Below, one piece after another: positions 25,410 through 36,439 of a DNA stretch of 64,000 nucleotides. Position numbers and translations under genes: made by a program. Under the pieces are notes generated by a model, which searched no databases, was not told the DNA's origin, and saw nothing but the letters and a program-made list of their open reading frames with translations. The stretch is taken from assembly GCF_027172205.1 (NCBI RefSeq), contig NC_070611.1, positions 40,048,979-40,112,978 of the forward strand, given 5' to 3'. Positions within the stretch are counted from its first letter, which is position 1, and every line of letters starts with the position of its first letter. This stretch comes from Podarcis raffonei (Eukaryota; Chordata; Lepidosauria; Squamata; Lacertidae).

Positions 25410-26310
25410 GAATAATAATAATAATAATAAATTTTATTTATATCCCGCCCTCCCCAGCCGAAGCCGGGCTCAGGGCGGCTAACAACAATCAAATAATCAA
25501 ACAATCAAATAAACCAACATTCTAAAAATATTTCATTATAAAAATTAATTAAAATCAAGTTAATGGCAACCATTAAGCAAAACTCTGTGCAGGTTGCCAG
25601 AGGAGGGAGTCAGGCTGCGCCCTGACCAAAAGCCTGGTGGAACAACTCTGTCTTGCAGGCCCTGCGGAAAGATGTCAAGTCCCGCAGGGCCCTAGTCTCT
25701 TCTGACAGAGCGTTCCACCAGATTGGAGCCGCAGCCGAGAAGGCCCTGGCTCTAGTTGAGGCCAGCCTAACCTCTCTGAGGCCTGGGACCTTCAGGATGT
25801 TTTATTTGCAGACCGTAGGTTTCTTTGTGGGGCATACCAGGAGAGGCGGTCCCGTAGGTATGAGGGTCCTAGGCCGTATAGGGCTTTAAAGGTTAAAACC
25901 AGCACCTTAAACCTGATCCTGTACTCCACCGGGAGCCAGTGCAGCTGATATAGCACCGGATGGAACAGATGGGAGACCATTTTGCAGTGACACAAGTCCT
26001 CTCTTGTCTGTAGGTCTCGGAGGGTAGTGCTTTGAGGACTTGTGTTCAACCCATTGACTGAGGTTCCACAGGGTTCAGTTTCATCCCCTTTGCATTTCAG
26101 AATCTTCATGAAACCACTGGGAGAGACTATCTGGGGATGGGTTTTCATCAGTAGGCCAATATCTTCTTTCAGTTGTATTCTGGTGTAAAGGTTCTTACAA
26201 GGTGCTCCAAAACACTGGTTATGTGGAGCTAGGGCATCTTTTCTCTCTATGTCCTGGAGCAGCAGAAGACATTGTTCTTTAAACAAGTTTTTGATTCTGC
26301 TGCTGCTTAA
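25410..26310 (-). mobile_element. L2-like LINE, 3' part with (ATT)n tail
   Basis: On the plus strand an (ATA)n run (25411-25430) leads into TTTTATTTATATCCCGCCCT, then CAGGGCGGCTAACAACAATC. Further in, the minus strand reads LYQLHWLPVEYRIRFKVLVL, then TFKALYGLGPSYLRDRL, the C-terminal block of the L2-like LINE polymerase. It is 5'-truncated and its upstream part is scrambled. It is older than the copy at 39-40.5 kb. Confidence 0.85.
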
Positions 26311-27309
26311 CTTACTTTATTGATTGATCATTTTGGCTCTTTGATGCTGTTTTTAGTCTATTGTGTTTTTGAGATTACAGTATCTGCTTTATCAGGAGCT
26401 CTTTAAAAGTGTGTCAGATATCTATCATCTAATACATTTTATATATATCAAGCACTGTACTAATAATCATGGTCAAGCTGCTAGATTTAAGCTGTCAGGC
26501 CAGCGTTCATAGTGGCCATGTGCAAATTTAGCAGAGTTAACAGTTACTAAGAACTGAACACTGGCTGAAACTGGTTCCTGGTTTGGTGCTGTAGTCTAGA
26601 CAAGCAGAAGACTACTGCTTAACTTGTATTCACCCAATAACCAAGAGGTTGTATAAGTTTAGTGTTTATACATTACCTTGGGTACCCATGGGCGCACATT
26701 GTTTTTCAGAGTCTTCTAGTCACCCTTTCCCAACTTATTCTGAAAACTAATAGCCACAAAAGAAGAGGACCAATAGTGGCTGCTTGTTCTTTACTGCCTT
26801 GCCTCTTTCCAAGTCTTCTTTTTTGCTTTTGCCAGATTGCTTCCCTTTTATTGTGACTTATTGCTCCATCAAAGAAATTTCAGTGAAGCTCATCTATAGT
26901 AGACATGTTCCTTGTGTTGATTTTTTCAAAACAAAATTTGACACCTCTTCACCCCATGCTTGTTTGATCATGCCATTAAGAATACTTTCACTGGAATAAG
27001 GATGGAAAGTGTTAGTGGCCCATTCTGTGTTATTTGAGTCCACTGGCAAGTATTGCATGAGTTCTCATGCATCTGTTGAATACCACAATGCTCCCTTTAG
27101 GTAGCTATAGCTTTTTATTTATTACTAGTAGCAGCAATAGCAGCATTACAATGACACGTTTCTTGTATATTAATGGACTTCTTTTCAAATAATTTTCACC
27201 TAGCGTTTTCTTTTTAGGCCTATTTCTGGAGTCATCACTTAGCATCCTATTCATTAGATGGGTTTTGGGGGTTTTTTGTGCAAATTCAGATCATAAATGG
27301 GTGATAGCC

Positions 27310-27378
27310 AACATTAGTCATAAAACAGACCAATTGAAATCAGTGGGCTTAGTTTGAGTATGACTAATGTTGGATATC
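27310..27378. repeat. Small palindromic (MITE-like) repeat
   Basis: Inverted arms CCAACATTAGTCAT and ATGACTAATGTTGG are perfect. Shares sequence with the elements at 35377 and 42918 (GAGTATGACTAA, TGAAAT). Superfamily unknown. Confidence 0.55.
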
Positions 27379-27875
27379 ACTCAATATCATTAATTGATTT
27401 TCCCATGTCTTATGCACTGTCTACTCTAGACCAAAGTAACTAGTACTTATTGGGACTGGGTACAGCCTCCTAGCCACCTCATGACCTCAATCCATGGGTT
27501 CTGAATCAAGGAGACCCACACTGGGCTAAAATGGGGACCACCTGCCTAGCCCTGGATCTGGTCCAAAGTAGTTTGGAGGGGGGCCTTATGTTTAATTTGG
27601 GGTGGGTTTTGGGGTGTGTGTGTGTTTTAAGCCCTAATTACCGGTAAACATACAGCCAGAAGGGCGGGTTGTTCTCTTTCCTCCCCTCCCAACAAATAGC
27701 AGGAGGTAAATTCTGTGGGTATTCCTCTGCAGGCAGCTTCTTTGGAGCCCCATTGAAATTAATAGGAGAGCAAGCTGGTGCTCAAATGAACCCTAATTAG
27801 AGATGGGATTGTGCAAACAATTTTCTAAATGAACTATGCCTACTTATGTTGCAGTAGAATGGATTTATGGTTTTC

Positions 27876-27924
<49 letters not shown>

Positions 27925-27945
27925 TAGATAGATGATAGATAGATA
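27876..27945. repeat. (GATA)n / (GACA)n microsatellite
   Basis: About 13 GATA units interrupted by three GACA units. Confidence 0.95.
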
Positions 27946-28555
27946 TGTTGAAGTATATCACAATTAGAAAAGAAAGCCAAAGGGGGCTACTAATCAAAAC
28001 ACCAGGTTTGCTTTGAAAGCAATGCTTCCCACAAGAGATGGTAAGCACAAGTTCATGCCACATTATGAATTGAATACAGGTTATAAAGACCACCTGCTTT
28101 CTTCATCTAGTGCATGTATTATCACCATACAGTATTGTTTAGGAGAGCCAGAACTACTTTTCTGAAAGAAAAACACCATTTTTGTCACCAGGTCTGTTGT
28201 TTTCCAATGTGCCACCTTCAGGCAGGTTTCATTCATCTCCTCCAGCACTTTGCTAGGTGAGACAGAATAAATGAAACTCCTGTTTGTGATGATTATTTGT
28301 TCACCAGTGAATAGATTTTTTATGAAGGGAATGTCAGATCCCACAGATCTTAATTCTAATTCTTTATATTATTATTCATATATTTATAGTACACTATTCT
28401 CAATTATTTGGATACTGGTTTTGTTGGTTACAAGTTGGCATCCCAATGTGCATGTCTTGTATAATTTTTGACATCATAAAATACACAAAGTGCTGTATTT
28501 TAGCAGAACTATATTCAGGCAAGAAGGTTGGTTCTTCACTTCTGTGGAAATATAG

Positions 28556-28784
28556 CAGGGCTGGCCCACTATGAGGTAGTGGCTTCTGCTAAGTTCTCAC
28601 TAGTTCTTGCCAAAATATCATGAGATCTTGTGAGATCTTGCGTGCTCTGCAAGATCTCACTGGAACCCATCCTCACTGCAGCTTTGTGGGCGCTAGCATG
28701 CAACTCAGGTAAGGGAAAGTTTGGCAAAGATGGTGGAACTTTCCCATTTCTCCTCAGGTGGCAGAATGGGACGGGCCAGCCCTG
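28556..28784. mobile_element. hAT-like non-autonomous element
   Basis: A 229-bp stretch with 12-bp perfect inverted ends, CAGGGCTGGCCC and GGGCCAGCCCTG. CAGGG ends suggest hAT, but no 8-bp duplication is visible. It contains repeated ATCTTGTGAGATCTTG. No coding capacity. It lies about 190 bases from the donor of LUM coding exon 2, inside intron 2. Confidence 0.65.
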
Positions 28785-28976
28785 ACCCTATAGTTATCCC
28801 TGTGAGGAAACCAATGTATGAATGCATCCTGGCAATAATATCACTCCCTGTAAGGAGTACTAAGCAGTGCAGGCAGGAGGGAGTTCCATAGGTCAAACTT
28901 AAGGACACATCTGTTATTTAGCTAACATTTCATTGTATCACCTTTACCTTTTCTCAAAAAGGGAAACATTACTCAC

Positions 28977-29871
28977 TGTTTATCTGATTGACTTGGAGGT
29001 AGTAGTTTTCGAGATGCTCATTTACTGTTGGAATGCTCTTCAGCTGATTATAGGAGAGATCCAGCTCAACAAGGGTAGATATATTGAAAGCATTGCCTGG
29101 TATTCCAGAATCTGTCAACTTATTGTGAGATAGACGTAAATACTGAAGATCTTTAAAACCCTGGAAATACTGATCAGGAATGTTGGAAATCTGATTATTG
29201 TCAAAATATAGCATCATTAAATTAGGGGGCAGTCCCAAAGGCAGTTTAGTAATCTTATTAAAGCTCAAGTCAAGATACAAAAGTGCATTTAGGCCTTTAA
29301 AAACTCCAGAAAGTGTATCTTCAGACAGTTGGTTGTGCTGTAGGTGAATGACAGTCAGATTCACTAGTCCTTCAAATGTGTTGGGATTGATTTTTGAAAT
29401 CTTGTTGTGAGTGAGTTGCACGTCATCCAGAGTATTGGGAAGTGGTCCAACAGCTTCAGTTAAATTGTTGTTATTAATATGAAGTTTTTTCAAACTCTTT
29501 AGCTTGGAGAAGACTTTGCCTTTTATTTTTGAATTTTCCAGGTGGTTATGATCTAGGATTAGCCACTCCAGGTCTGTTACATTATCAAAAGCTTTCTCAT
29601 CTATGCCTTCGATCATATTATGGCGGAGATACAGGTATTTAATTCCAGGAGGAATAATTGGGAGACTCTTCAGTTTAAGATTGTCACAATACATGGCTGA
29701 TGGATAGCTTATAGGGCAAGTACATTCTGGTGCACAGACTGCTGTTGAGTGATCAAACATTGAAACAGCATAACCATAATCAGGCTGTGGAGCATAATAC
29801 CCATCATAATCATATTGACAGAAGATGCCACTAATCAAGAAAAGGAAGAAAGGAAGAGAATTCAGACGCAT
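28977..29871 (-). CDS. LUM: Lumican, coding exon 2 (N-terminal 298 residues)
   Basis: This exon encodes most of lumican, a secreted class II SLRP that binds collagen I and limits fibril diameter in cornea, skin and tendon. The signal peptide is residues 1-18 (MRLNSLPFFLFLISGIFC). The mature protein starts at Q19, likely pyroglutamate. A tyrosine-rich acidic tail follows (Y20, Y22, Y25, Y26, Y32, Y34; likely sulfated). The cysteine cluster is C46-x3-C50-x-C52-x9-C62, followed by LRRs. Sequons N97, N136, N171 and N263 sit where the family carries keratan sulfate or N-glycans. The ATG is at 29869-29871, 20 bases inside the exon, whose acceptor is CCCTCAACAG|GAACAAC (exon start 29891). The donor is AACA|GTGAGT, phase 1, the same phase as in KERA, consistent with their paralogy. 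The protein has 349 residues against 338 in human. Part of the excess is in the N-terminal tail. Confidence 0.97.
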
Positions 29872-30324
29872 CTTTGCAGTGTGTGTTGTTCCTGTTGAGG
29901 GAGATAAAATGCATAAAGTTACTTGACTGGTGATTACAAGGAATCATATCAAAATAATAAAAACAGAAGTTCATTTTTCTATGAAGGGATGTATGGAAAA
30001 TGAACTGACTGTATGAAAGTATAGTGAAATTTGGTGCATTGTTAATAATTATGATCGCTAGAGAGATTAATATAGCTCAGAATATCTGTGTTCATATTCC
30101 AGTCAGGGATTGAGCCAGTTGGGATACTTTGAGCCTGTCATTCTTCCAATGTTACATACCTGCCCATGTGAAGATAAAATGGGATCACCCATGTATGATG
30201 ACCATGGTGCAAAGTGGAATACAATGTCATACATTATTTGTTACAAGAACTTCTTAATACATGTCCAACATCCTACATAGATATCACTTTCACATAACCA
30301 TCATGTGCTAGACCATTTTCTTGC

Positions 30325-31575
30325 CTCAGTAATGGACTGGATGAGAGCCAATAAACTGAAGCTCAATCCAGATAAGACTGAGGCACTGTGAGTAAGTGGT
30401 TTCCTAGATTGTCTAGGTAGGAGGTTGCCTGTTCTTGATGGAATAACATTCCCTTTGAAGGAGCAGGTATGCAGCTTGCAGGTACTTCTGGGTCCTTGAG
30501 GCTCAGGTGGCTTCAGTGATACAGAGTACCTTCCATCAGCTTTGGCTAGGGCCCAGCTATGCCTCTATCTGGACAGGGATAGACCAACTTCTGTCTATGC
30601 TCTGGTAATATCTAGATTAGATTGCTGCAACACATTATATGTGGGGCTGCCTCTGAAGATGGAAACTTCAACTGGTGCAGAAATTAGCGGATAAGTTGCT
30701 AACCGGGGCAAGAAGGTTAGAGCATATAAAGGCAATCCTGGCCCTACTGCACTGGCTGCCAATTAGTTTATGGGCCCAATTTAAAGTTCTGGTTTTGATC
30801 AGAAAGCCTTAAACAGCTTAGGACTGCAATACCTGTTAGATCTATTACTGCTGCTATTAGTACTACTGTGAAGTATTTAGTTAAACTATCTTGTCTGAAC
30901 TGACCTGGACCTTGTGATCATCATCTGAGGCCCTTCTTCGTGTCTCCTCCACAAGAGGTCCGGAGGATGGCAACATGAGAACAGGCCTTTTCTGTGGTGG
31001 CCCCTCATTTAGGGAATGCTCTCTCCAGGGAGACTTTGTTACATATATCTAGGTGCCAGGCAAATTGGCTAATTAAACAATCTATTGTCTTTTAAACTCT
31101 GTGGGGCAAGTGTTGCTGTTTTTGTTTGTTACTATGGTGGGTATTGGGACATGGGTGGCATTGTGGGTTAAACCACAGAGCCTAGGACTTGCTGATCAGA
31201 AGGTCGGCGGTTCGAATCCCTGTGACGGGGTGAGCTCCCGTTGCTCGGTCCCTGCTCCTGCCAACCTAGCAGTTCGAAAGCATGTCCAAGTGCAAGTAGA
31301 TAAATAGGTACCGCTCCAGCGGGAAGGTAAACGGCCTTTCCCTGCGCTGCTCTGGTTCTCCAGAAGCGGCTTAGTCATGCTGGCCACATGACCTGGAAGC
31401 TGTACTCGGCCAATAAAGCGAGATGAGCGCCGCAACCCCAGAGTCGGTCACGACTGGACCTAATGGTCAGGGGTCCCTTTACCTTTACCTTATGGTGGGT
31501 ATTTATGTGCTTTTAGATTGCAGACTTCCCTGTAATCCTTGCACGAAGGGTGTTACACAAATTTAATAAATAATA
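30325..31575 (+). mobile_element. L2-like LINE, 3' part, split by a SINE
   Basis: Order of blocks: GCCAATAAACTGAAGCTCAA and TCCAGATAAGACTGAGGC (the 'NKLKLNPDKTE' block), CACTGGCTGCCAATTAG ('LHWLP'), AATTTAAAGTTCTGG, then a 3' tail that resumes after the SINE at 31504 and ends GTTACACAAATTTAATAAAT. The SINE at 31146-31490 is inserted in its 3' non-coding part. The LINE is decayed, with no long open frame. It lies in LUM intron 1. Confidence 0.85.
31146..31490 (+). mobile_element. tRNA-derived squamate SINE with 13-bp TSD
   Basis: The head GGGACATGGGTGGCATTGTG and AGGTCGGCGGTTCGAATCCC holds the A and B boxes. The body is AAGTGCAAGTAGATAAATAG and GCTTAGTCATGCTGGCCACA. The tail is CCCTTTACCTTTACCT. 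The 13-bp duplication TATGGTGGGTATT at 31133-31145 and 31491-31503 fixes both ends exactly. Inserted into an L2-like LINE. Confidence 0.95.
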
Positions 31576-32387
31576 TGTTATGAACACACACTTTGGCATG
31601 CATTCATGTTGTTGGATCAGACTTTATTGGGGGTGTGCATGTATATTTATAATATTTGTAATAATTTCACTAGGAAATCAGAAAACATTAGGAAATGGAT
31701 GGATAATACATATTGGAAATAGCAAGTCTTATTGTATTTTTGTTTAACATGTTTCATTTGAATATGCTGGTTAACACATGCACTAAAGCACGTTCACATA
31801 CTGGATGGAACATGTGTCTTTCATGTAGTTCCTTATTTGTTACATTTTAGGTTATTATAAATATATTTGACTTCAGACTTTTCCCAAAGCAAGAGTTCAT
31901 TGTAGTAAACGTTCCTATTGTTTCATAACATACACCTTTTTAGGATACCTCCACAAAGTGGGATACTTTATTTGGGTTTGATGAGGATAGGCTACTTGAG
32001 CATTTCAGCTGTTTACCTTTGAAATTCCACAAGTAACAATTGCATCTCAAAACTTGGGAACACACTTCAGCCTGACTGTCAGTAGTATTCCAGTCATTAG
32101 TGCAGGGAAAATGTGGCCAAAACGTATCTGCACAACCTCAGAGTGGAATCAACTGAAAACTTTTATGTGGTCATTTGTCAACTTAGTACTCATAGGAGCT
32201 TCTGTAAGTCCATACTGTTCTCAATGAACAAGAGTTTGTTTTGGTAGGGGTAGCCTTGGCAGAGGCATACAGGATAGGTTGACATAGAAGTGAGATAGAA
32301 ATTTGGGGAAATTTAGCAGAATGAGTAGCACAGAAATTTAGGAAATCAATAAATAAATGCTGCCCAGAATATGGTCTGAAGGCAAAT

Positions 32388-32532
32388 GAGGCCATCATCA
32401 CCTTGCTGTAACTAAGCAAGTCTGGGTCTGGTCAGTGTCTGGAAGGGGGGATCATCTGGGAACCTCATGTATGCCCCTTGGGTTCTGTGATGGAAGAAAG
32501 GCAGGATATAAATGTAAGAAAAGGAATAAATG
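32388..32532 (+). mobile_element. 5S rRNA-derived SINE
   Basis: AACTAAGCAAGTCTGGGTCT, then GGTCAGTGTCTGGAAGGG and ATCATCTGGGAACC, follow the 3' half of vertebrate 5S rRNA (gctaagcagggtcgggcctg, gttagtacttggatggg, gaccgcctgggaata). A LINE-like tail AGAAAGGCAGGATATAAATG ends in an A-rich run. 5S-headed SINEs (SINE3 class) are known in vertebrates. The 5S internal promoter half is degraded. Confidence 0.7.
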
Positions 32533-33997
32533 CCTCCATGGAAGCTAATCTTTGCAGTGCAGCTGCCACAGCTGCATTAGATTTGGACAGCCATAAGCAA
32601 ATTTCATGTTCTCATGTTACAAGTGCATATTCTTTTGCCACTTGATTTTTTTGCCCTGGATAAATATGCCTGCAACATCTTAATGGAATGGCTGGATCGT
32701 TTGTGTGCTGCACATGAAAATTAAAATTAAAAAATAAAGTACTAATTACTTGTGCAGCAAAAGCTTTTTTTGCCCTAGGCAGTGATCATTCTGAAACACT
32801 TCATCCTCTCCATCCCAGAGAAATTTTAAAATATTGCCCTTGAGACCATAACATATAAATGCACCTTATTATTTAGCTGTAGCAATTTATTTTTAAAATA
32901 AAACATTTCTTAGTAGATCTTTGAGAGAACTAATAGTTGGATGTACAGAAAATGTTGGGCCTTGGTATGTATTTATGAAATATAATTTATTTATTCAGTG
33001 AATCCTTGCAAATTAGAGGTAATTAGGACCTTGGAAGTTTTGACAAGATAGAATTTGGGAAATGAAAGACATATGGATGAGATGGTTGAGCTTCCATTGG
33101 AGATACTGGAAAATTTTCATTGATTTTAGTGAAGTTAGACAAATACTCAAACAAAAGGTTTTATATTTTAACTCCTAACCAATATATTTAAAAGATCTAG
33201 GATGGCATAGTATGTGGATGACTCCTTCAAGATTTCTCTTTAAAATTTGACTGACAGTTCATCATTGTGCTTTGTAGTCCTAAGTATTACCATTTCACAT
33301 GTGTGTGAATCAAGAATTGGGTCATTAGTAAACTGGTACTTTATGAACACTTCTCTGACACATATATTTGAAAATCTTCTAAAAATCTCCTTAAAATTTC
33401 TGTTGCAAGCATTACTTTGACATTTGGTATCTTCTTCCATGAAAAAAAAGAAGCCTATTACTTTGCAGTAAGCAAGCAAATTACTTGTGTGCTAGTTTTA
33501 AAAGTTTCATTATGAAGACTCCAGAACATTTCCATGAAACAGGGAAACTAAACTGTAAACTGCTGCACACAAAACTCTCCAGCATATAATATTTTGTATA
33601 GTCTTCTTTCATGCATCATAATATTCCAATTATAGTGGAGTCAAATTAAGCATATTGATTTAAATTTTAACTCCATTTAAAAATTAAATTTATTTAATTT
33701 TGTTAACATAGTAATCAGTAGTTGGATATATAGAAATTTTTGTTTGCTAGGATTTACCCCCCTCTCAAAGGCTTGGTCATTTGTACTGAATGTCCCTTCT
33801 CGTAGAAGCCAACATGTTCTACAAAGGAGTACAACAATAACCCACAAAACATGTGGAGCATTTAAAAACAAACTGTGAAGGCAACTTCACAAAAGCAACT
33901 GTATTCAGTTTGCAAATTGGCAAAGTTGTGGCATGTTCTCATTACTGCTTCCTTCAGCTGTTTGATTGTTAGTGTTAAAGCATGCGAGAGCACTTAC

Positions 33998-34090
33998 CTT
34001 TCTGACTTGAAGCTGCTTGCTTTAATTCCCACAGCAGATTCAGTAAGGGACTGGATCAACCAATATATGCTATAAACAGTGTCAGAAGGT
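33998..34090 (-). other. LUM: Lumican non-coding first exon (5' leader)
   Basis: On the minus strand this stretch ends in a consensus donor, CAGAAAG|GTAAGTG (exon end 33998), and contains GCATATATTGG at 34060-34070 and GAATTAAAGCAAGCAGC nearer the donor. From memory the human LUM 5' leader has the blocks GCATATATTGG and GAATTAACGAAAGCAG in the same order, followed by TCAAGACAG. The match is by recall, not alignment. It fits the known architecture, a non-coding exon 1 spliced to the exon that opens with the ATG, and gives an intron 1 of about 4.1 kb. The 5' end (34090) is a guess because no clear core promoter motif fixes the transcription start. Confidence 0.65.
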
Positions 34091-34737
34091 AACTGTCTGC
34101 CAGATCCTCTGTGATACAAGGGCTTGGGGGGAAAAATCCTAGTCACGCTGTTGTCTGAGGCTATGTCATCATGGGATTCTGGTGGTGCGGTATGTAAAAC
34201 TGCTGCTGTCTAATCAAGTGCAGGTGGACACTGAATTGTAAAGGACAACCCATCTGTTCTCCCTGTGGAACAGGATGGAGATAACCCCTTTAAGGAACCT
34301 GAAAAAGTTCAAGCTGACTACCACAGCATGAACAACAGAATTATAAAAGGGGGGAAACCAATTTTAAATAATGCTCAAATTGCAAACAGACATTGCATTT
34401 TCCCTAGCTCATTTTATAGCCTTCAGCAAAATCTAACAAATAACTCTCAAACCTCAGTGTAGCCACAGTTCTTAAGCCAAATGACTCGTTCCTTTTTTCT
34501 TGTTTTTCTTTCTGCTAAGTTATGCACAGTACATAATGGTTCAATGAAAGCCTTAGCAGTGGAAAAAATATATAACCCCAAATGGTGAAACTACATGAGG
34601 TTTTTCCTTTACTGTACTGTAAAAAAAGTATTAGTAAAAGGGAAGATTGGATATGATGGGTCTGGTTAAATATACATCTAATCATAAACCATGTACATTT
34701 TATTTTATGGCTTAACCTAAATATTTATATAACAAAA

Positions 34738-34741
<4 letters not shown>

Positions 34742-34772
<31 letters not shown>
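34742..34772. repeat. (GT)n microsatellite
   Basis: About 15 GT units. Confidence 0.95.
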
Positions 34773-34775
<3 letters not shown>

Positions 34776-35376
34776 GTTGAGATAGAAATAAATGGTTGGC
34801 AGCTTCCTTAAAATTATACTAACATTTGTCCCTTTTAGGACTTAAAGACATTCAGAATCTGGAAGCAATCAACTGAGTGTTGTCTGTTTCTTATTTCATG
34901 GATACTGTTCAAGAATGCTTCCTAAAGCTTGGATGTGAATGCTATTGAAATAAGATACTGCCAAATATAATGCTATAAAAATAAGGAAAATAATTGGCAA
35001 AACTTTAAGTATTCTTTCTGGTTCCAATATATCCATAAAATTCCCATCAAAGATCTCCATTTTGTCTGAGACACATTGCTCCTTTAAAAGAGTGATCTTT
35101 ACACCAACTGGTTTGGTGAGGGACAAGGAAGACGGAGCAAAGCATGATTCTTTCAGACAATCTAGAACAAACTTATTATTGCATCAGATAATTTTTTTTT
35201 ACAGATTGCAGATACCATTGGTGTGGCAGATGTATACAATAAAATGCCTCTGCTTTGTGTATTAATAGCATAATAACTACATTTATCTTCATGGGCTCTC
35301 CCACTTTGATCTTATGCTAAGTTTACCTTGTCTGCATAGGGTGTTAGACAATCAATCACCCTAGAGCTGTCTCTAA

Positions 35377-35482
35377 TGTTGGTCATACTTGGAGTAGACC
35401 TACTGAAATTAATAGACCTTAGGTAGTCATGTCCATTAACTTCAGTGTGTCTACTTTGAGTATGACTAACATTGGAGGCAAC
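35377..35482. repeat. Palindromic MITE-like element
   Basis: Left arm TGTTGGTCATACTTGGAGTA then GACCTACTGAAATTAATAG; right arm GTCCATTAACTTCAGTG then TGTCTACTTTGAGTATGACT. The arms are about 43 bp with roughly three quarters identity. The same family occurs at 27310, 42918 and 62985. Confidence 0.7.
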
Positions 35483-36439
35483 CCATAGTATTTAGACTTG
35501 CGTTTAGACTGTTGCTTTATATAAAGAGAAGATAATTTGAGAACAACAGTTCTTATAAATGTAGTGATCACTTAGTCTCTACTCCCGCCTGAATGCTGTA
35601 TGGCTGCTTTATTGTATTTATAATGCAATAATGTTCAACTTATTCTAAAATAGTTCTGATAATTTTAACGTAGGTTAGCTGCCTTGAAGAAATGAAGAAC
35701 AATAATGGTCTAATTCAATTTAAACAGATAAAAAAACAGAAGCAAAAAGTGTGTGCAGCATATCAGCCAGCACATATCAGATCTCCAGGGCCTAGCCAAT
35801 GAGAACTTTAATCACAAGCTTCTATCAGAAACTTTCTGACAGAACCGCAACAAACTGTTAGGTCTACACACATCAAGCACCTGATCCTTTCCATTAGTTT
35901 GGGTGGACTTGGAATGAAGATACAAGTCAAAGCTATGGTGTGAAAAATTGCCATAAACCCAATTTTCTAGGGAATCTGCAACAATACAGTAGTAACTCTA
36001 CGTCGTTTCTGTGGACATGTCTATCACAAGTAGATAAGAGGGAAACTGGGCAACTCTAGCTTCAGTCCCAGCACCCATTGTTGACTAATGCAAGCCTTTC
36101 ATCAGCTCACCATAAAGATGAGTTAAGGAGGTGCCTGTTTGGCCATCCTGCCCACCCCAGTTGCTTTTTGGAAGGGTGAAGCCAACAGAACCCAAGATAA
36201 TGAGGAGGGCAGTAATATGAGGTAGGTTGGCTACATGCCCTACATCCAAAGGTGCCTCCAAGTACTTGCTGGTGGGTAAATGTTGTTATTTACCCACACT
36301 ACATGACCACTAAAGTTGTGACAGAATAGCTGTTAGCCAAATTAAATAACACCATTTTCAACAATAAAGAGCAGCATCACATAAACAAAACAAAATGTTT
36401 TATTGGCCAATCATAGGGCACCAAAAATTCCCACTCAGC

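Larger units (their letters stand above)
34091..36400. other. LUM-DCN intergenic, no gene
   Basis: No exon or RNA gene seen. Contains a (GT)n run at 34742-34772 and a palindromic MITE at 35377-35482. The part just above 34090 should hold the LUM promoter, but no clear TATA box or CpG cluster marks it. Confidence 0.45.

Noticed and set aside
27876-27945. Repeat array resembling a CRISPR
   Set aside because: Simple GATA/GACA tandem units with no spacers, in a vertebrate genome.
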